Shown: positions 1 through 12,121, counted from the first letter of the stretch. The stretch: 64,000 nt of DNA from Marinomonas primoryensis (GCF_013372285.1 NZ_CP054301.1:351001-415000), one strand, 5' to 3'. Translations and numbers: made by a program. Notes: a model not told the origin generated them from the letters alone.

Positions 1-1
1 A

Positions 2-181
2 AACGGCGTACGCCGTGCATTGGTTCAAGCGCCAAGTAGTCAATCGGTAAGCGACATCGCTGCACAATGGGGTTTTTGGCATTTGAGTCAATTCGCCAAA
101 GACTATAAGCAGCTCTTCGGGGAGCGACCATCGCAAACGCTCGAATGGCGGAGCCAGTCAAAAACGCATTTCTCATTTTAA
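2..181 (+). CDS. AraC-type regulator, C-terminal end (partial)
   Basis: The frame starting at base 2 reads to a TAA at 179-181. It contains the second helix-turn-helix signature of AraC/XylS proteins ([18 protein letters not shown], then FGERPSQTL), which normally lies at the extreme C-terminus. The rest of the gene lies before the window, so effector and target are unknown. The stretch 182-336 before the next gene holds no gene I can see. Confidence 0.8.
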   Translation, partial: NGVRRALVQAPSSQSVSDIAAQWGFWHLSQFAKDYKQLFGERPSQTLEWRSQSKTHFSF

Positions 182-336
182 TATCACTTCCCCAAACCCT
201 GAAAAGATGGCATTGGGGAGGGAATTTGATCCCGAAATCAAAATACCTCTCTTAACCTATGTTAATTCTTTACTCTTCTGACTCCGGTAATCTTGGTTGT
301 ATTCCGTATCTGTTGATTATTTTAAAGGGGCGCAGT

Positions 337-1182
337 ATGTCGTTGTCATCTAGTTTACAAAATTACTTATCTGATCTTGGGTTGGTTGTACCAGAACAGC
401 CAACTATTGAGTTTGTTCAAGCTCTGCAGGCTGAGCATGTGGCTCGTTATAGTTTTAATAGTTTGGCGGTGGTGTTGGGTGAAGAGATTTCTTTGGATCT
501 TGAAGAGATCAGCCAGAAAATAGTGACTCGTGGTTTGGGCGGTTATTGCTTTGAACACAACAAGCTGACGTTTGAGCTATTAAAAGCCTTGGGTTATGAC
601 GTACAGCTTAAGTTGGCAAGAGTATTGAATAATAACTTCGAGCGCGAAGCGGGCAGAACGCATCGAGTGACGTTGTTAACGCTGGAAGGTGTGAGCTATT
701 TGGTTGATACCGGCTTTGGTGGTAATGGGCCTATTGCACCATTACGGTTAGATATAAACACGCAACAAGTGGTTGGTTTAGACCGCTATCGTATGTTGGC
801 TAAAGGTAAGGGTGAATATGATTTGCAGGTATGTAAGGGAGATGACTATTTCACTCTTTATCGCTTTGATAGTGCGGCTTACACGGATGCAGATTGTGCG
901 CTAGGGCATTTTTATTCCCATAAAAATCCGCAGGCCGTATTTTTAAAGAATCTTATGGTGACTTTGAAAAAAGCGGATCAGACGGTTGCTTTGGTGAATG
1001 CTGAATTTATTACGAGAGATCAGCAAGGAGAGCGAAAACAGTTGGTTGAAAGCCACGAATTACTTGGTAATATTTTGGACTCTGAGTTTGATATTGTCCT
1101 TGAGCCTGCTGTAGTTGAGCATCTTTTTATCCGCTTTTTGGCGCCTATGTTGGCCGCGGATGAAGTCGGGGCAACGTCATGA
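337..1182 (+). CDS. nat: Arylamine N-acetyltransferase
   Basis: Transfers acetyl from acetyl-CoA to arylamines or arylhydrazines in the cytoplasm. From the chosen start the protein has 281 residues, normal for bacterial NAT. The catalytic triad is visible as Cys71 (GGYCFEHN), His109 (RTHRVTLL) and Asp124 (LVDTGFGG). An upstream in-frame ATG at 259 would add 26 residues unlike the family. ATG 337 follows an AAAGGGG ribosome site and fits NAT N-termini. The stop overlaps the next start (ATGA), so it is translationally coupled to the EamA transporter; the two may act together on aromatic amines, which is inference. Confidence 0.88.
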   Translation: MSLSSSLQNYLSDLGLVVPEQPTIEFVQALQAEHVARYSFNSLAVVLGEEISLDLEEISQKIVTRGLGGYCFEHNKLTFELLKALGYDVQLKLARVLNNNFEREAGRTHRVTLLTLEGVSYLVDTGFGGNGPIAPLRLDINTQQVVGLDRYRMLAKGKGEYDLQVCKGDDYFTLYRFDSAAYTDADCALGHFYSHKNPQAVFLKNLMVTLKKADQTVALVNAEFITRDQQGERKQLVESHELLGNILDSEFDIVLEPAVVEHLFIRFLAPMLAADEVGATS

Positions 1183-2153
1183 GTTCATTTTTTACCTTGT
1201 TGCTGTGGGCTTGGCTGATGGCGTCGTCTTTCATTGTATCAGGTTATATGGAGGCGTTTGCTAGCCCGATTGCGACGTCGGCGTTTCGTTTTTTATTGGC
1301 GTTATTGATTTTGTTTCCGGTGTTGTTATTTAGTTGGCAGCGTGCAGGATTGAGTAAAGCTGAGCAGTTTAAGGCGTTGTTTGCTTCTCGTCAGCGGCTT
1401 TTTCATTATGTGGTGATAAGCGGCGCTCTGGTGGGATTTTTTATTGGTTTGTTTGTGGCGTTGCAATCGACCACGCCATTGAATACGTCTGTTTTGTATA
1501 CCTTGGTTCCCTTAATCGGTGTGCTTATTACAAGGGTTTGGCTTAAAGAAATCGCGCCTTTGTGGCGAGTAATTGGTTTTGTTCTTGGCTCAATCGGCGC
1601 GATGACAGTGTTATTTTCTACACAGGGCTTTTCTACACAAGGCTTTTCTACACAAGGCATCGACGGATTTCAGTGGCATTCCGGTGACTATATCTTTGTT
1701 GGTGCGTGTTTTTTATTGGCCTTACATGTGGTGTCGGTACAAAAGTGGGGGCGATCTTTAGGCGCGTTGTCTGGTGCTTTTATGATTATGTTATTTGGTA
1801 CACTTTGGTTGTTGCCTGTCGCTTTAATATGGGGTGAGCTTAGTCAGGTGCAATGGTTGTCGCAAGACTTCTGGGTGACCATCTTGTATTTGACGGTGTT
1901 TACAACGCTGTTTACCTTTGTACTGCAGCAACGTTTGGTGATGACCGCAGGGGCCAGTCGGTTGTTGGCATTTTCTTATACGATACCAGTTTGGGTCGCT
2001 TTATTTACCGCGCTCACTCAGTCGCGTTTATTAAGCTTGGTGGATTGGCCTTTTGCTTCTGGTATTGTGTTTTTGAGTGTCGCACTGTTTCTTATTGATG
2101 GTAATTTAAGCAAGGTGAAAATCACTGATGGATCGAACTCAACTGAAAAATAG
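1179..2153 (+). CDS. EamA/DMT-family membrane transporter
   Basis: A 324-residue very hydrophobic protein with about ten predicted membrane segments arranged as two EamA repeats, the usual size and layout of drug/metabolite exporters in the inner membrane. Substrate unknown. It overlaps the NAT gene by 4 bases and the following Crp/Fnr gene by 26 bases, so the three are probably one transcript. The loop near residues 146-160 is built from three tandem FSTQG units (see the repeat entry). Confidence 0.82.
   Translation: MSSFFTLLLWAWLMASSFIVSGYMEAFASPIATSAFRFLLALLILFPVLLFSWQRAGLSKAEQFKALFASRQRLFHYVVISGALVGFFIGLFVALQSTTPLNTSVLYTLVPLIGVLITRVWLKEIAPLWRVIGFVLGSIGAMTVLFSTQGFSTQGFSTQGIDGFQWHSGDYIFVGACFLLALHVVSVQKWGRSLGALSGAFMIMLFGTLWLLPVALIWGELSQVQWLSQDFWVTILYLTVFTTLFTFVLQQRLVMTAGASRLLAFSYTIPVWVALFTALTQSRLLSLVDWPFASGIVFLSVALFLIDGNLSKVKITDGSNSTEK
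1614..1658 (+). repeat. 15-bp tandem repeat, three copies
   Basis: Three head-to-tail copies of TTTTCTACACAAGGC (the first has one change) lie inside the EamA transporter gene and encode FSTQG three times. Units are a multiple of three, so gain or loss of a copy would change loop length without breaking the frame. Confidence 0.85.
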
Positions 2154-2721
2154 TTTTGAAACCTATTTTAACGAATTAGGTTACGAGATTGGTTGGCAAA
2201 GATTGACGGTGCCAATGGATGTCCATGTGATTCGCAAAGGTGATTACCTGTTTCAGCAAGGGGACTTTGCGAATCGTTTGTATTTTTTACATTCTGGATT
2301 GGTGCGTTATGTAAGTGTTTCCGATGATGGGAAAGAGTTCACGCAAACCTTTGCGAAGAGCCCGAGAATCATTGGCTCAACCAAGGCGATGGTGACCGAG
2401 ACACGAGTTTTATTCGGTATCCAGGCCTTGGAAGATAGCATGGTTTCTTCTTATCCTTGGCAAGATTTTTATGCTCAAATGCGCCACGATATTGGTTTTT
2501 TAGAGTGCTATGCTAAATTCCTTGAACGCATCTTTATTGTCAAAGAAGAGCGTGAAAATGCCTTTGTAAAACATTCCGCTGAACGTCGTTATCTAGATTT
2601 TCGTACTGCCTATCCTGAGTTAAAAGATTCTATTCCACAGCAGCAAATTGCGACTTATATTGGTATCACTCCAGTGGCATTGAGTCGAATCCGGCAGAGG
2701 TTAAAGCTGAGTCGAGGGTGA
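2128..2721 (+). CDS. Crp/Fnr-family transcriptional regulator
   Basis: A 197-residue cytoplasmic regulator. Residues about 30-115 read as a cyclic-nucleotide-binding-type beta-roll (GDYLFQQGDFANRLYFLHSGLVR), and residues about 150-195 as a winged helix (IPQQQIATYIGITPVALSRIR). No FNR-type cysteine cluster is apparent, so oxygen sensing is unlikely; the effector is unknown. The start lies inside the EamA gene after AAGGTG. The 3' end overlaps the convergent LysR gene by 21 bases. Confidence 0.82.
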   Translation: MDRTQLKNSFETYFNELGYEIGWQRLTVPMDVHVIRKGDYLFQQGDFANRLYFLHSGLVRYVSVSDDGKEFTQTFAKSPRIIGSTKAMVTETRVLFGIQALEDSMVSSYPWQDFYAQMRHDIGFLECYAKFLERIFIVKEERENAFVKHSAERRYLDFRTAYPELKDSIPQQQIATYIGITPVALSRIRQRLKLSRG

Positions 2722-3924
2722 CTTATGCTTAATGGTTAACTTCAACTCTTCAATAAATGTCTGAATAATGGCGGATTGTCTTTCGCGATGCAGTGTTATA
2801 CCTATGGTGCATTCTGGGTTTGGGAGTGGAATAGAAATTTGCTTTAGGCGAGGGTTGAGTTTGCTGATATTCCAATCGTCATAGAATAACAGCGCGATGG
2901 CGTCGCTGTGGATAACCAGCTCTTCTGAAGAGGCGAAGGTCAGCATTTCCAGTGCTTGAATGGGCGGTTTGTTGTCTATGCTATGGAACAGGCTTTCGAA
3001 ATAATCCCGAATCGGCGTGCCGTGACGCGCTACAATCCAGCGTTCATTAACCAGATTATTGAGTGTCTTTGCGTCGTTGTGTATCGGATGATCGGCACGA
3101 GCTATCAAAGCGTATTGAGCTGGTAATAATGGCAGCTCAATTAGCTCTGGGTGAATCGGGCCTTTTCTCATGAGACCCAGAAAACAATCTATTTCACCTT
3201 GTCGTAGAGCATTTGCCAGCATGTGATAAGGGCCTTGCATGGCTTGCAGACGAATCCCTGAATGTTGCTTAAATATAGAAGCAAACGCAATGGGAACAAT
3301 ATCTTGGCAGGAAAAAGACAGCATTCCTACGGACAATCTGCCGGTTAACTCGTTTGGCAGTGATTGAAGACTGTGTTGTAGCGATTGAGCCACAGGTGAA
3401 ATTCTTAGGAATAACGAAGCCAGTTGTTTGGCTGCAGCTTGCGGGATCAGACCACGACGCGCTCTTGAGAATAGTGGCTGCTGTACCATATTTTCGATTT
3501 CTTTTAATGTTTTGCTGACCGCTGGTTGTGTCATGCCAAGCGTTTGCGCGGCAACAGAGGCACTGCCAACTTTTACGACGGCTTCAACGATCAGTAGATG
3601 TCGCCACTCAACGTAGGTTTTTAATTTTAGTAAGGCAGTAACGTTGCTTTGTAATTGGCACTCTGTGCCAGAGATCGCTTGTAAAATGCTATTGCAAGAC
3701 GAGATCACCACTTCCCCTGCTGACGTTGGTTCAGCCCCACTCCAGCCGCGCGTAAAAATATCCACCTGCAATGCTTGTTCGGCTTGTGACAGTGAACGCG
3801 AGACACTGGATTGACTTAGGTTTAACGACGAGCTTGCTTCTTTTTCGGTACCTTTCTTCATTATTTCCCTGATAACACGGCATTGTTTGAGTGTCAGTGG
3901 AAAGTTTAAATTAGGTTTGCTCAT
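2701..3924 (-). CDS. LysR-family regulator with two N-terminal HTH domains
   Basis: At 407 residues this is about 100 longer than a standard LysR regulator. There are two winged-helix segments: residues about 12-70 (LNLSQSSVSRSLSQAEQAL) and about 105-165 (LGMTQPAVSKTLKEIENM), followed by the substrate-binding-type effector domain (about 190-395). It is divergent from the ligAB-TRAP operon across a 207-bp spacer with a T-N11-A palindrome, so it probably controls that operon. The ATG is preceded by AGGACACCAAGG. The inducer is likely an aromatic acid, by context only. Confidence 0.82.
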   Translation of the reverse strand: MSKPNLNFPLTLKQCRVIREIMKKGTEKEASSSLNLSQSSVSRSLSQAEQALQVDIFTRGWSGAEPTSAGEVVISSCNSILQAISGTECQLQSNVTALLKLKTYVEWRHLLIVEAVVKVGSASVAAQTLGMTQPAVSKTLKEIENMVQQPLFSRARRGLIPQAAAKQLASLFLRISPVAQSLQHSLQSLPNELTGRLSVGMLSFSCQDIVPIAFASIFKQHSGIRLQAMQGPYHMLANALRQGEIDCFLGLMRKGPIHPELIELPLLPAQYALIARADHPIHNDAKTLNNLVNERWIVARHGTPIRDYFESLFHSIDNKPPIQALEMLTFASSEELVIHSDAIALLFYDDWNISKLNPRLKQISIPLPNPECTIGITLHRERQSAIIQTFIEELKLTIKHKSPSTQL

Positions 3925-3978
3925 CCTTGGTGTCCTTTTAACAAGTCGTTTGGTGAGGTCGTGGTAAGTAAAAGCTCG

Positions 3979-4000
3979 TTATCTATAATTTATGATATAA
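3979..4000. promoter_or_regulatory. LysR-type operator candidate (T-N11-A)
   Basis: An imperfect palindrome, TTATCTATAATTTATGAT followed by ATAA, lies midway between the LysR start and ligA. It has the T-N11-A dyad typical of LysR binding sites. Only the symmetry and position support it. Confidence 0.4.
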
Positions 4001-4131
4001 CCAGAATTTTAGCCATGTTTTTGATTGTGCATATGTAAGGTTGGTTTTTTCTGTGTACCTTTAATTAAATAAGTTCTACTTAGTTAATTCCTCTTTAGTG
4101 AGGGTAAGAAGCGAGCGAAGGTAAGACGCGA

Positions 4132-5393
<1,262 letters not shown>

Positions 5394-5399
5394 ATCACA

Positions 5400-6113
5400 A
5401 TGAATGTGCGCATAACTAGACCCAAATTGGTTTGTTTAGCTGGTTTGCTATGTGATCAACGAATGTGGCAAAACGTCGCAGCTCAATTAGAGAATGACGC
5501 CGACGTTGAAATTATTAGCTTTGCTGGTTTTGATGATCTGACCGACATGGCTCGGTTTGTGTTATCCAATATCGAAGGCAATTTTGCGTTGGCGGGTCAC
5601 TCTATGGGAGGACGAGTAGCTCTGGAAATATATCGTCTTGCACCGCAGCGGATAACGCGTCTAGCGCTTTTAAATACAGGTGTTCATCCCAAGTCAGACA
5701 AAGAAATTCCGGGGCGTATGCGCTTGATTGAAGCCGCGAAAACGAGTGGCATTTCAGTGTTAGCAGCGCAATGGCTAATCCCCATGATGTCTCCAAAAGG
5801 ATTAAATAACGCAAAGTTGATGGCTGATTTGACAAAAATGGTCGAGTCTTACTCGGTTGAAGATTTTGAAAAGCAGATTCATGCATTGATAAATCGCCCC
5901 AATGCCGAAGCGCTACTTTCACAGATATCAGTGCCAACTTTACTGCTTTCCGGCTCGCAAGATACTTGGAGTCCAGCGGTTCAGCATCAGGCCATTCAAC
6001 AACAAATTATTGGTAGTGAACTTGTCGTGATCGACGACGCTGGACACATGGCACCGGCGGAAGATCCAGAAAATGTCGCAGCGGCACTGCACACATGGTT
6101 ACAGAAAAAGTAG
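5400..6113 (+). CDS. Alpha/beta-fold hydrolase
   Basis: A 237-residue alpha/beta hydrolase. The nucleophile elbow GHSMGGRVA (Ser near 69), an Asp region at SGSQDTWSP and a His at GHMAPAEDP make the Ser-Asp-His triad. LigB products are normally processed by a dehydrogenase and the lactonase LigI, not by this fold. It may instead release an aromatic acid from an ester before cleavage; that is inference from operon position. GGGAGAG precedes the ATG. Confidence 0.8.
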   Translation: MNVRITRPKLVCLAGLLCDQRMWQNVAAQLENDADVEIISFAGFDDLTDMARFVLSNIEGNFALAGHSMGGRVALEIYRLAPQRITRLALLNTGVHPKSDKEIPGRMRLIEAAKTSGISVLAAQWLIPMMSPKGLNNAKLMADLTKMVESYSVEDFEKQIHALINRPNAEALLSQISVPTLLLSGSQDTWSPAVQHQAIQQQIIGSELVVIDDAGHMAPAEDPENVAAALHTWLQKK

Positions 6114-6119
6114 GGGATT

Positions 6120-6584
6120 ATGAGCAATCGAACGATCGAAAATATGCTGATTGAGTGGCAGTGCCAAAAGCTGGTAACTCGTTCCATTAACTTGCTAGAT
6201 CAAGGACGTTGGCAAGAATTGGCAAATTGCTATGCCGAAGATGGCGAACTATATCGCCCGAGTGCACCGACCGTAAAAATTGAAGGACGCGACTCGATTC
6301 TTGAGTCTTTTACCTCGCGTCCAGCAAAAGAAACGTGTCATGCACTGACGAATATAGAAGCTAATATTATTGATCAAGGTCTTGTCGTCGTAACGTCGAG
6401 AGTGGTGCTGTTTGCCGCGAATAAAAAGGCCGAAGGCATCGAAAGCATGGTGCAGGCGAATGCGGACATTTTTATTGGTCGTTTCGTGGATGAAATTAAA
6501 AACGTAAATGGTGAATGGCTAATAGCCAAAAGACAGGGCTCGATTGAACTGCACTACAAAGGAACTTCAGACAAAACAGAGTAG
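6120..6584 (+). CDS. NTF2-like (SnoaL-type) protein
   Basis: A 154-residue protein with the cone-shaped NTF2/SnoaL pattern: helical start with an LLDQGRWQELANCYAEDGELYRP segment, then beta strands ending in GEWLIAKRQGSIEL. Such proteins serve as small subunits of ring-hydroxylating oxygenases, isomerases or hydratases. No oxygenase alpha subunit is nearby, so the role in this aromatic operon is unknown. It starts 6 bases after the hydrolase gene. Confidence 0.65.
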   Translation: MSNRTIENMLIEWQCQKLVTRSINLLDQGRWQELANCYAEDGELYRPSAPTVKIEGRDSILESFTSRPAKETCHALTNIEANIIDQGLVVVTSRVVLFAANKKAEGIESMVQANADIFIGRFVDEIKNVNGEWLIAKRQGSIELHYKGTSDKTE

Positions 6585-6751
6585 CTGTTAAATAGCAAAA
6601 GGAGTCGCGAGGAAAAGAGTCGTTTGAAATCTTGGCAAATGATTGAGAGTAGAGTTTATATATAAAAAAGACATTCCGTGATTCGGTCTGTTCTATAAAA
6701 AAATAATAAAGCCTTCAAGCAAGGCACTAAAGCAACATTGGGAGAACAGAT

Positions 6752-7732
6752 ATGAAATTCAATAAATTCATTATTGCTGCTTCAGCGGCTATCACATTAT
6801 CCACTCAAGTCTTTGCTGAGGAGCTAAAGTTCGCTAGCTTCACTCCACCGTTTCATACCATTAATGCGTCGGTGATTGAAAAGTTGAATACTGATTTATC
6901 GGCAGCGACTAATGGTGCTTTGACCGTGCGCGGCTATCATGGCGGAGAGCTAGGTGCAGGACCTGCGGAACAGTATGTGCGTGTTTTGCAAGGTGCAGCG
7001 GATATGTCTTGGGGTTTACCTGGTTATACCTCGTCACAGTTTGGTAAAACCATGATAGCGGAATTACCTGGCGCAATTCCTGAAGATATGCCAGGTTACG
7101 AAGCGTTATGGCGGGCGTATGATAAACATTTGAGTGGTGAGTTTCCGGGTACTAAACCACTGGCATTGTGGACCTCCGAGCCTAATATTTTCATCATGCG
7201 TAATAAAGTGATTCGCACACCTGCAGATTTAGCGGGGCTTAAAATTCGTGTTGCTGGTGCAACTGCCGCAAAAGTCGCGAGTGCCTTAGGTGCAACCCCT
7301 GTGCAAATGCCAGCCAGTCAGATTTATAATGCCATGCAAACTGGCCTGATTGATGGTGTTATTACAGGAGCATCAACCCTAATAGACTTTAAACTTGACG
7401 AAGTGGCTGATTCCCTTACTTTGGGCGCTCCACTAGGTCGTCTTGTCTTTTACACGGTGCTTAATGGCAGAGTTTATGATGGGCTAAGTGCGAGTCAAAA
7501 GGCCGCCGTTGACGCAGCAAGTGGTGTTGGGCTGTCTAAAAATGCGGAAGACGCTTGGCTGAAAACGGCTACAGAAGCGCTCGAAGTGGCTCGGGGCGAT
7601 AGTGCAAATACAATAACGGACCTAACTGATGATGAAAGAGCTGCGTTTACCAAGGCGGTTTCTGGTGTGGTTCAGTCTTATGTAAAAAGCGTAAATGGCG
7701 CAGCGACACTTGTGGCAATGGAAGGCAAGTAA
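6752..7732 (+). CDS. TRAP transporter substrate-binding protein (DctP family)
   Basis: A 326-residue periplasmic protein. A signal peptide ends near VFAEE (about residue 22), followed by the DctP fold with the conserved Arg-bearing segment LAGLKIRVAG and the QMPASQIYNAMQTGLIDG motif that fixes a carboxylate ligand. GGGAGAACAG precedes the ATG. A 167-bp spacer separates it from the NTF2-like gene, so it may have its own promoter. The operon suggests an aromatic carboxylate ligand. Confidence 0.9.
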   Translation: MKFNKFIIAASAAITLSTQVFAEELKFASFTPPFHTINASVIEKLNTDLSAATNGALTVRGYHGGELGAGPAEQYVRVLQGAADMSWGLPGYTSSQFGKTMIAELPGAIPEDMPGYEALWRAYDKHLSGEFPGTKPLALWTSEPNIFIMRNKVIRTPADLAGLKIRVAGATAAKVASALGATPVQMPASQIYNAMQTGLIDGVITGASTLIDFKLDEVADSLTLGAPLGRLVFYTVLNGRVYDGLSASQKAAVDAASGVGLSKNAEDAWLKTATEALEVARGDSANTITDLTDDERAAFTKAVSGVVQSYVKSVNGAATLVAMEGK

Positions 7733-7735
7733 CCC

Positions 7736-8257
7736 ATGCTTGTCATTATTCGTAAACTGGCGGATGGGATTATTTCCCTGTCCGCCGCCTTGGGTGCTTT
7801 AGGCCTAATCTTCGAGGTGATCATTATTCTCGCGGATGTCATTGGTCGTGCGATGGGATCACCACTTTATGGATCGCAGGACATAGTTACCATGACCATG
7901 GTTATTCTGCTCTTTGGTGCAATGGCACTGTGTGACCGTCAGGGCGGTCACATCTCGGTTGATCTTTTCGAACGAAGCTATCCGGCGGTGCTTAACCGCT
8001 TAATCGATGTTTTTTCCGCGTTACTGGGCACTGTCATCTTTGTAGGCATTGCTTATGCGGTAAATGAAAGCGCTAAAATTTCAACTATGTTGAACCTTTC
8101 GACCAATCTTTTGCTTATACCTAAGGCGTGGTTCCAAAATGGGCTTTCTATCTTTGCTTTGATCACTGCGGCTGGAATGGCATTACGTGCTGTTGAATTA
8201 ACCTTGTCAGGTCGTGACATTCGTAAAGTAGACACGGACAAAGGAGACGCTGCATGA
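7736..8257 (+). CDS. TRAP transporter small permease (DctQ family)
   Basis: A 173-residue inner-membrane protein with four hydrophobic segments and the DctQ signature MALCDRQGGHISVDLF. It pairs with the large permease that follows; the last 4 bases overlap the next start (ATGA). It begins 3 bases after the binding-protein gene. Confidence 0.88.
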   Translation: MLVIIRKLADGIISLSAALGALGLIFEVIIILADVIGRAMGSPLYGSQDIVTMTMVILLFGAMALCDRQGGHISVDLFERSYPAVLNRLIDVFSALLGTVIFVGIAYAVNESAKISTMLNLSTNLLLIPKAWFQNGLSIFALITAAGMALRAVELTLSGRDIRKVDTDKGDAA

Positions 8258-9558
8258 GTGCATCAATGATTGGTTTTGTTGGCATCTTGATCATGTTCGG
8301 TCTGTTGGTGTTGCGTATTCCGGTGGCTTTTGCCATGTTTTCTGTGGGATTTGTGGGTATTACGGTGCTTGACAGCAGCCGATCCGCATTCAGTTTACTG
8401 GCATCGGAAACCTTCACTTTAGCCTCGTCGCCTGAATTGGTTGTTATCCCGCTGTTTATTCTGATGGGGAATGTCGCCTCCATCACAGGAATGAGTCAGA
8501 AACTATACGACGCCGCTTATGCCATCATAGGCCAGTTACGTGGCGGATTGGCTTCGGCTACGGTGATTGGTTGTGGCGGCTTTGCTGCGCTATCTGGTTC
8601 GTCGGTTGCATCAGCATTGACTATGGGGAAGGTCGCGTTAGGGCAGATGGATCGTTTCAATTACGATAAAAGGCTATCTACTGGCGTGGTTGCTGCAGGT
8701 GGCACACTGGGGATACTCATTCCACCGTCGACTGGATTCGTTATTTACGCGATTCTCACCGAGCAAAGTATCGGACGATTGTTTTTAGCCGGTGTTCTGC
8801 CAGGCATTATGTTGCTGCTATTGTTCATTTTAGTGATCACGGTAGTTTGTTGGTTTCGTCCAGAATTAGGGCCTGCTGGGCCTGCGACAAGCTGGCGTAA
8901 TAAAGGCAAAGCCTTGTTGGGTGCTGGGCCGATTGTTGCTGTGATACTTCTGACGATTGGTGGCATTTATGGTGGATTATTTTCACCTGTTGAGGCGGCT
9001 GCCGTTGGCGCAGGGATTGTGATCTTAGTCGGATTTGTAACGCGATCTTTATCGCTAAAAGCCCTTTGGCATGCGTCTAGGGACGCGGTTGTTACCACGG
9101 CGACAGTGATGTTAATTTTGATTGCTGCTCACCTTATCAACCCATTTATGGCGCTTAGTCATATTCCTTCGGCAGTAGGGGAATTGTTGTCTGGATTGGG
9201 ATTGGGAGTAACGGGAACGCTTATTCTTATCCTTGCAATCTACCTTGTGCTGGGCTGCTTTCTTGAAGGTTTCGCCATGCTGGTTCTGACCTTGCCGATT
9301 TTCTTCCCTATCATTATGTCACTTGGTATAGATCCGATTTGGTTTGGCGTGCTGACGGTTCTGACTCTTGAGATGGGCTTAATTTCTCCTCCTGTTGGTA
9401 TTAATGTCTTCATCGTCAAATCTGTCGCACCGAACGTGGAGTTAGGCGACATTTTCAAAGGAGTGCTTCCTTTCTGGTTGATGATGATCTTGGCGGTCGC
9501 TTTGCTAATTATCTTCCCGCAGATTGTTCTTTTTCTTCCTAACGCTATGTTTGGTTGA
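8254..9558 (+). CDS. TRAP transporter large permease (DctM family)
   Basis: A 434-residue protein with about twelve membrane segments. Typical DctM motifs are present: LVVIPLFILMGNVAS, GCGGFAALSGSSVA, GTLGILIPPSTGFVIYA and EMGLISPPVGINVFIVKS. It completes the sodium-coupled TRAP uptake system and is the last gene of the ligAB run; a strong hairpin follows. Confidence 0.92.
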   Translation: MSASMIGFVGILIMFGLLVLRIPVAFAMFSVGFVGITVLDSSRSAFSLLASETFTLASSPELVVIPLFILMGNVASITGMSQKLYDAAYAIIGQLRGGLASATVIGCGGFAALSGSSVASALTMGKVALGQMDRFNYDKRLSTGVVAAGGTLGILIPPSTGFVIYAILTEQSIGRLFLAGVLPGIMLLLLFILVITVVCWFRPELGPAGPATSWRNKGKALLGAGPIVAVILLTIGGIYGGLFSPVEAAAVGAGIVILVGFVTRSLSLKALWHASRDAVVTTATVMLILIAAHLINPFMALSHIPSAVGELLSGLGLGVTGTLILILAIYLVLGCFLEGFAMLVLTLPIFFPIIMSLGIDPIWFGVLTVLTLEMGLISPPVGINVFIVKSVAPNVELGDIFKGVLPFWLMMILAVALLIIFPQIVLFLPNAMFG

Positions 9559-9576
9559 TTTTAGTGCTATGAACAT

Positions 9577-9619
9577 AAAAAAGCGTATCCCCCCATGCTG
9601 TCATTAACATGGGGGGATA
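9577..9619 (-). terminator. Intrinsic terminator between convergent genes
   Basis: A perfect 12-bp inverted repeat (TATCCCCCCATG at 9586-9597 and its complement at 9608-9619) with a 10-nt loop. On the minus strand it is followed by six T (A-run 9577-9582), so it terminates the dsbA-like gene. On the plus strand it lacks a T-run but could still stop the TRAP operon. Confidence 0.8.
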
Positions 9620-9644
9620 TTGTGAGAGCAAAAGGCTTGTTGCG

Positions 9645-10307
9645 TTAAGCCTTTTGCTCCGCCTCTTTTTTAAGAATTTCTTCTATGGTGTTTTTGAAGA
9701 CTTCCGCAGGTTGCCCGCCAGAAATCGCGTACTTGTTGTTAATAATGACAGTGGGAACTGATGTGATGCCATGTTGTTGCCACATTTTTTCTTGTTTACG
9801 CACTTCATCGATAAAATGCCCATTTTCTAAAATACCTTTGGCCGCCGCTGGATCAAGGTTTACGCTGGCTGCTAGATTTGCCAGCGTACTGTAATCGCTA
9901 ATATCTTGGTTGTGCGTAAAATGCGCTTTAAATAACGCCATTTTAAGCTCAGCTTGTTTGCCTTCTAAATTTGCCCAATGCAATAAGCGATGCGCGTCGA
10001 AAGAATTGCGCATACGGCTTTCCGGTGTGAAGTTGAAATCAAAGTCGACTTCTTTGCCGCGGGCTTGAATCATGACTCTATTTTCGTCTGATTGCGCTTT
10101 GGTAATGCCGTACTTTTCTGTGATGTGTTCGCTAAAGTCCTGTCCTTCTGGGCGCATCTCTGGATTGAGCTCAAATGGCTGGAAGGTGATATCTGCACTA
10201 ACGGTGTCTTTTAGTTCGTCTAATGCTTTATTGAGATTGCCAAGACCGACGACGCACCAAGGGCACATGATGTCGGAAACAAATTGAATGTCTAGTGACT
10301 CTTTCAT
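9645..10307 (-). CDS. DsbA-family oxidoreductase (FrnE-like)
   Basis: A 220-residue cytoplasmic thioredoxin-fold protein with the CPWC active site at Cys15-Cys18 and no signal peptide. The cis-proline region GITSVPTVIINNKY near residues 178-192 and the helical insert match the FrnE/HCCA-isomerase subgroup of DsbA-like proteins. It is monocistronic. The substrate is not evident; thiol-disulfide exchange is the family role. Confidence 0.85.
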   Translation of the reverse strand: MKESLDIQFVSDIMCPWCVVGLGNLNKALDELKDTVSADITFQPFELNPEMRPEGQDFSEHITEKYGITKAQSDENRVMIQARGKEVDFDFNFTPESRMRNSFDAHRLLHWANLEGKQAELKMALFKAHFTHNQDISDYSTLANLAASVNLDPAAAKGILENGHFIDEVRKQEKMWQQHGITSVPTVIINNKYAISGGQPAEVFKNTIEEILKKEAEQKA

Positions 10308-10554
10308 AAATAATGACCTTGATGATGTCGTTGAATAACATTCTTATGGGCAATGATTGAAAATGAAAGGACATGAAGCGGAAAACTCGGTCGTTTCTTG
10401 TAATTTGCATAATCTATGCGGTTTTTAAATAGGTACACGAATTCACATTCGGCACTCACCTCAAATAGTAGGTTTTTATCTCAGATGCTGAGCCAAGAGG
10501 GCTTGTTCGCATCTTCCCTAGTCTCGGTTAAACCTCTGTCTTTCTATAAAAAAA

Positions 10555-10629
10555 CCACAAATAACGGATCAGGTAGTGCTCGCGCGCGAGTGGCATTTAT
10601 TCCCTGACACTAAGATTTGTTATCTGTGG
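10555..10629. other. Nested inverted repeats in a geneless spacer
   Basis: The 359-bp spacer 10308-10666 has no convincing gene. It holds an 11-bp inverted repeat with one mismatch (CCACAAATAAC at 10555-10565, GTTATCTGTGG at 10619-10629) enclosing the perfect palindrome CTCGCGCGCGAG (10579-10590) and a TCAGG/CCTGA pair. It lies just downstream of the dihydropyrimidinase gene, so it may be a termination or RNA-stability element. Confidence 0.45.
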
Positions 10630-10666
10630 TTATTAACGCTGAAAAAACACCTGTAAAAAACTTGTC

Positions 10667-12121
<1,455 letters not shown>

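Noticed and set aside
2701..2721. 21-bp convergent overlap of Crp/Fnr and LysR genes as a regulatory device
   Set aside because: Short tail-to-tail overlaps are common and nothing else in the sequence marks this one as special.
10416..10607. 63-codon plus-strand frame in the spacer before hydA
   Set aside because: No ribosome site or recognisable family; it overlaps the nested inverted repeats, which explain the conserved-looking structure better.
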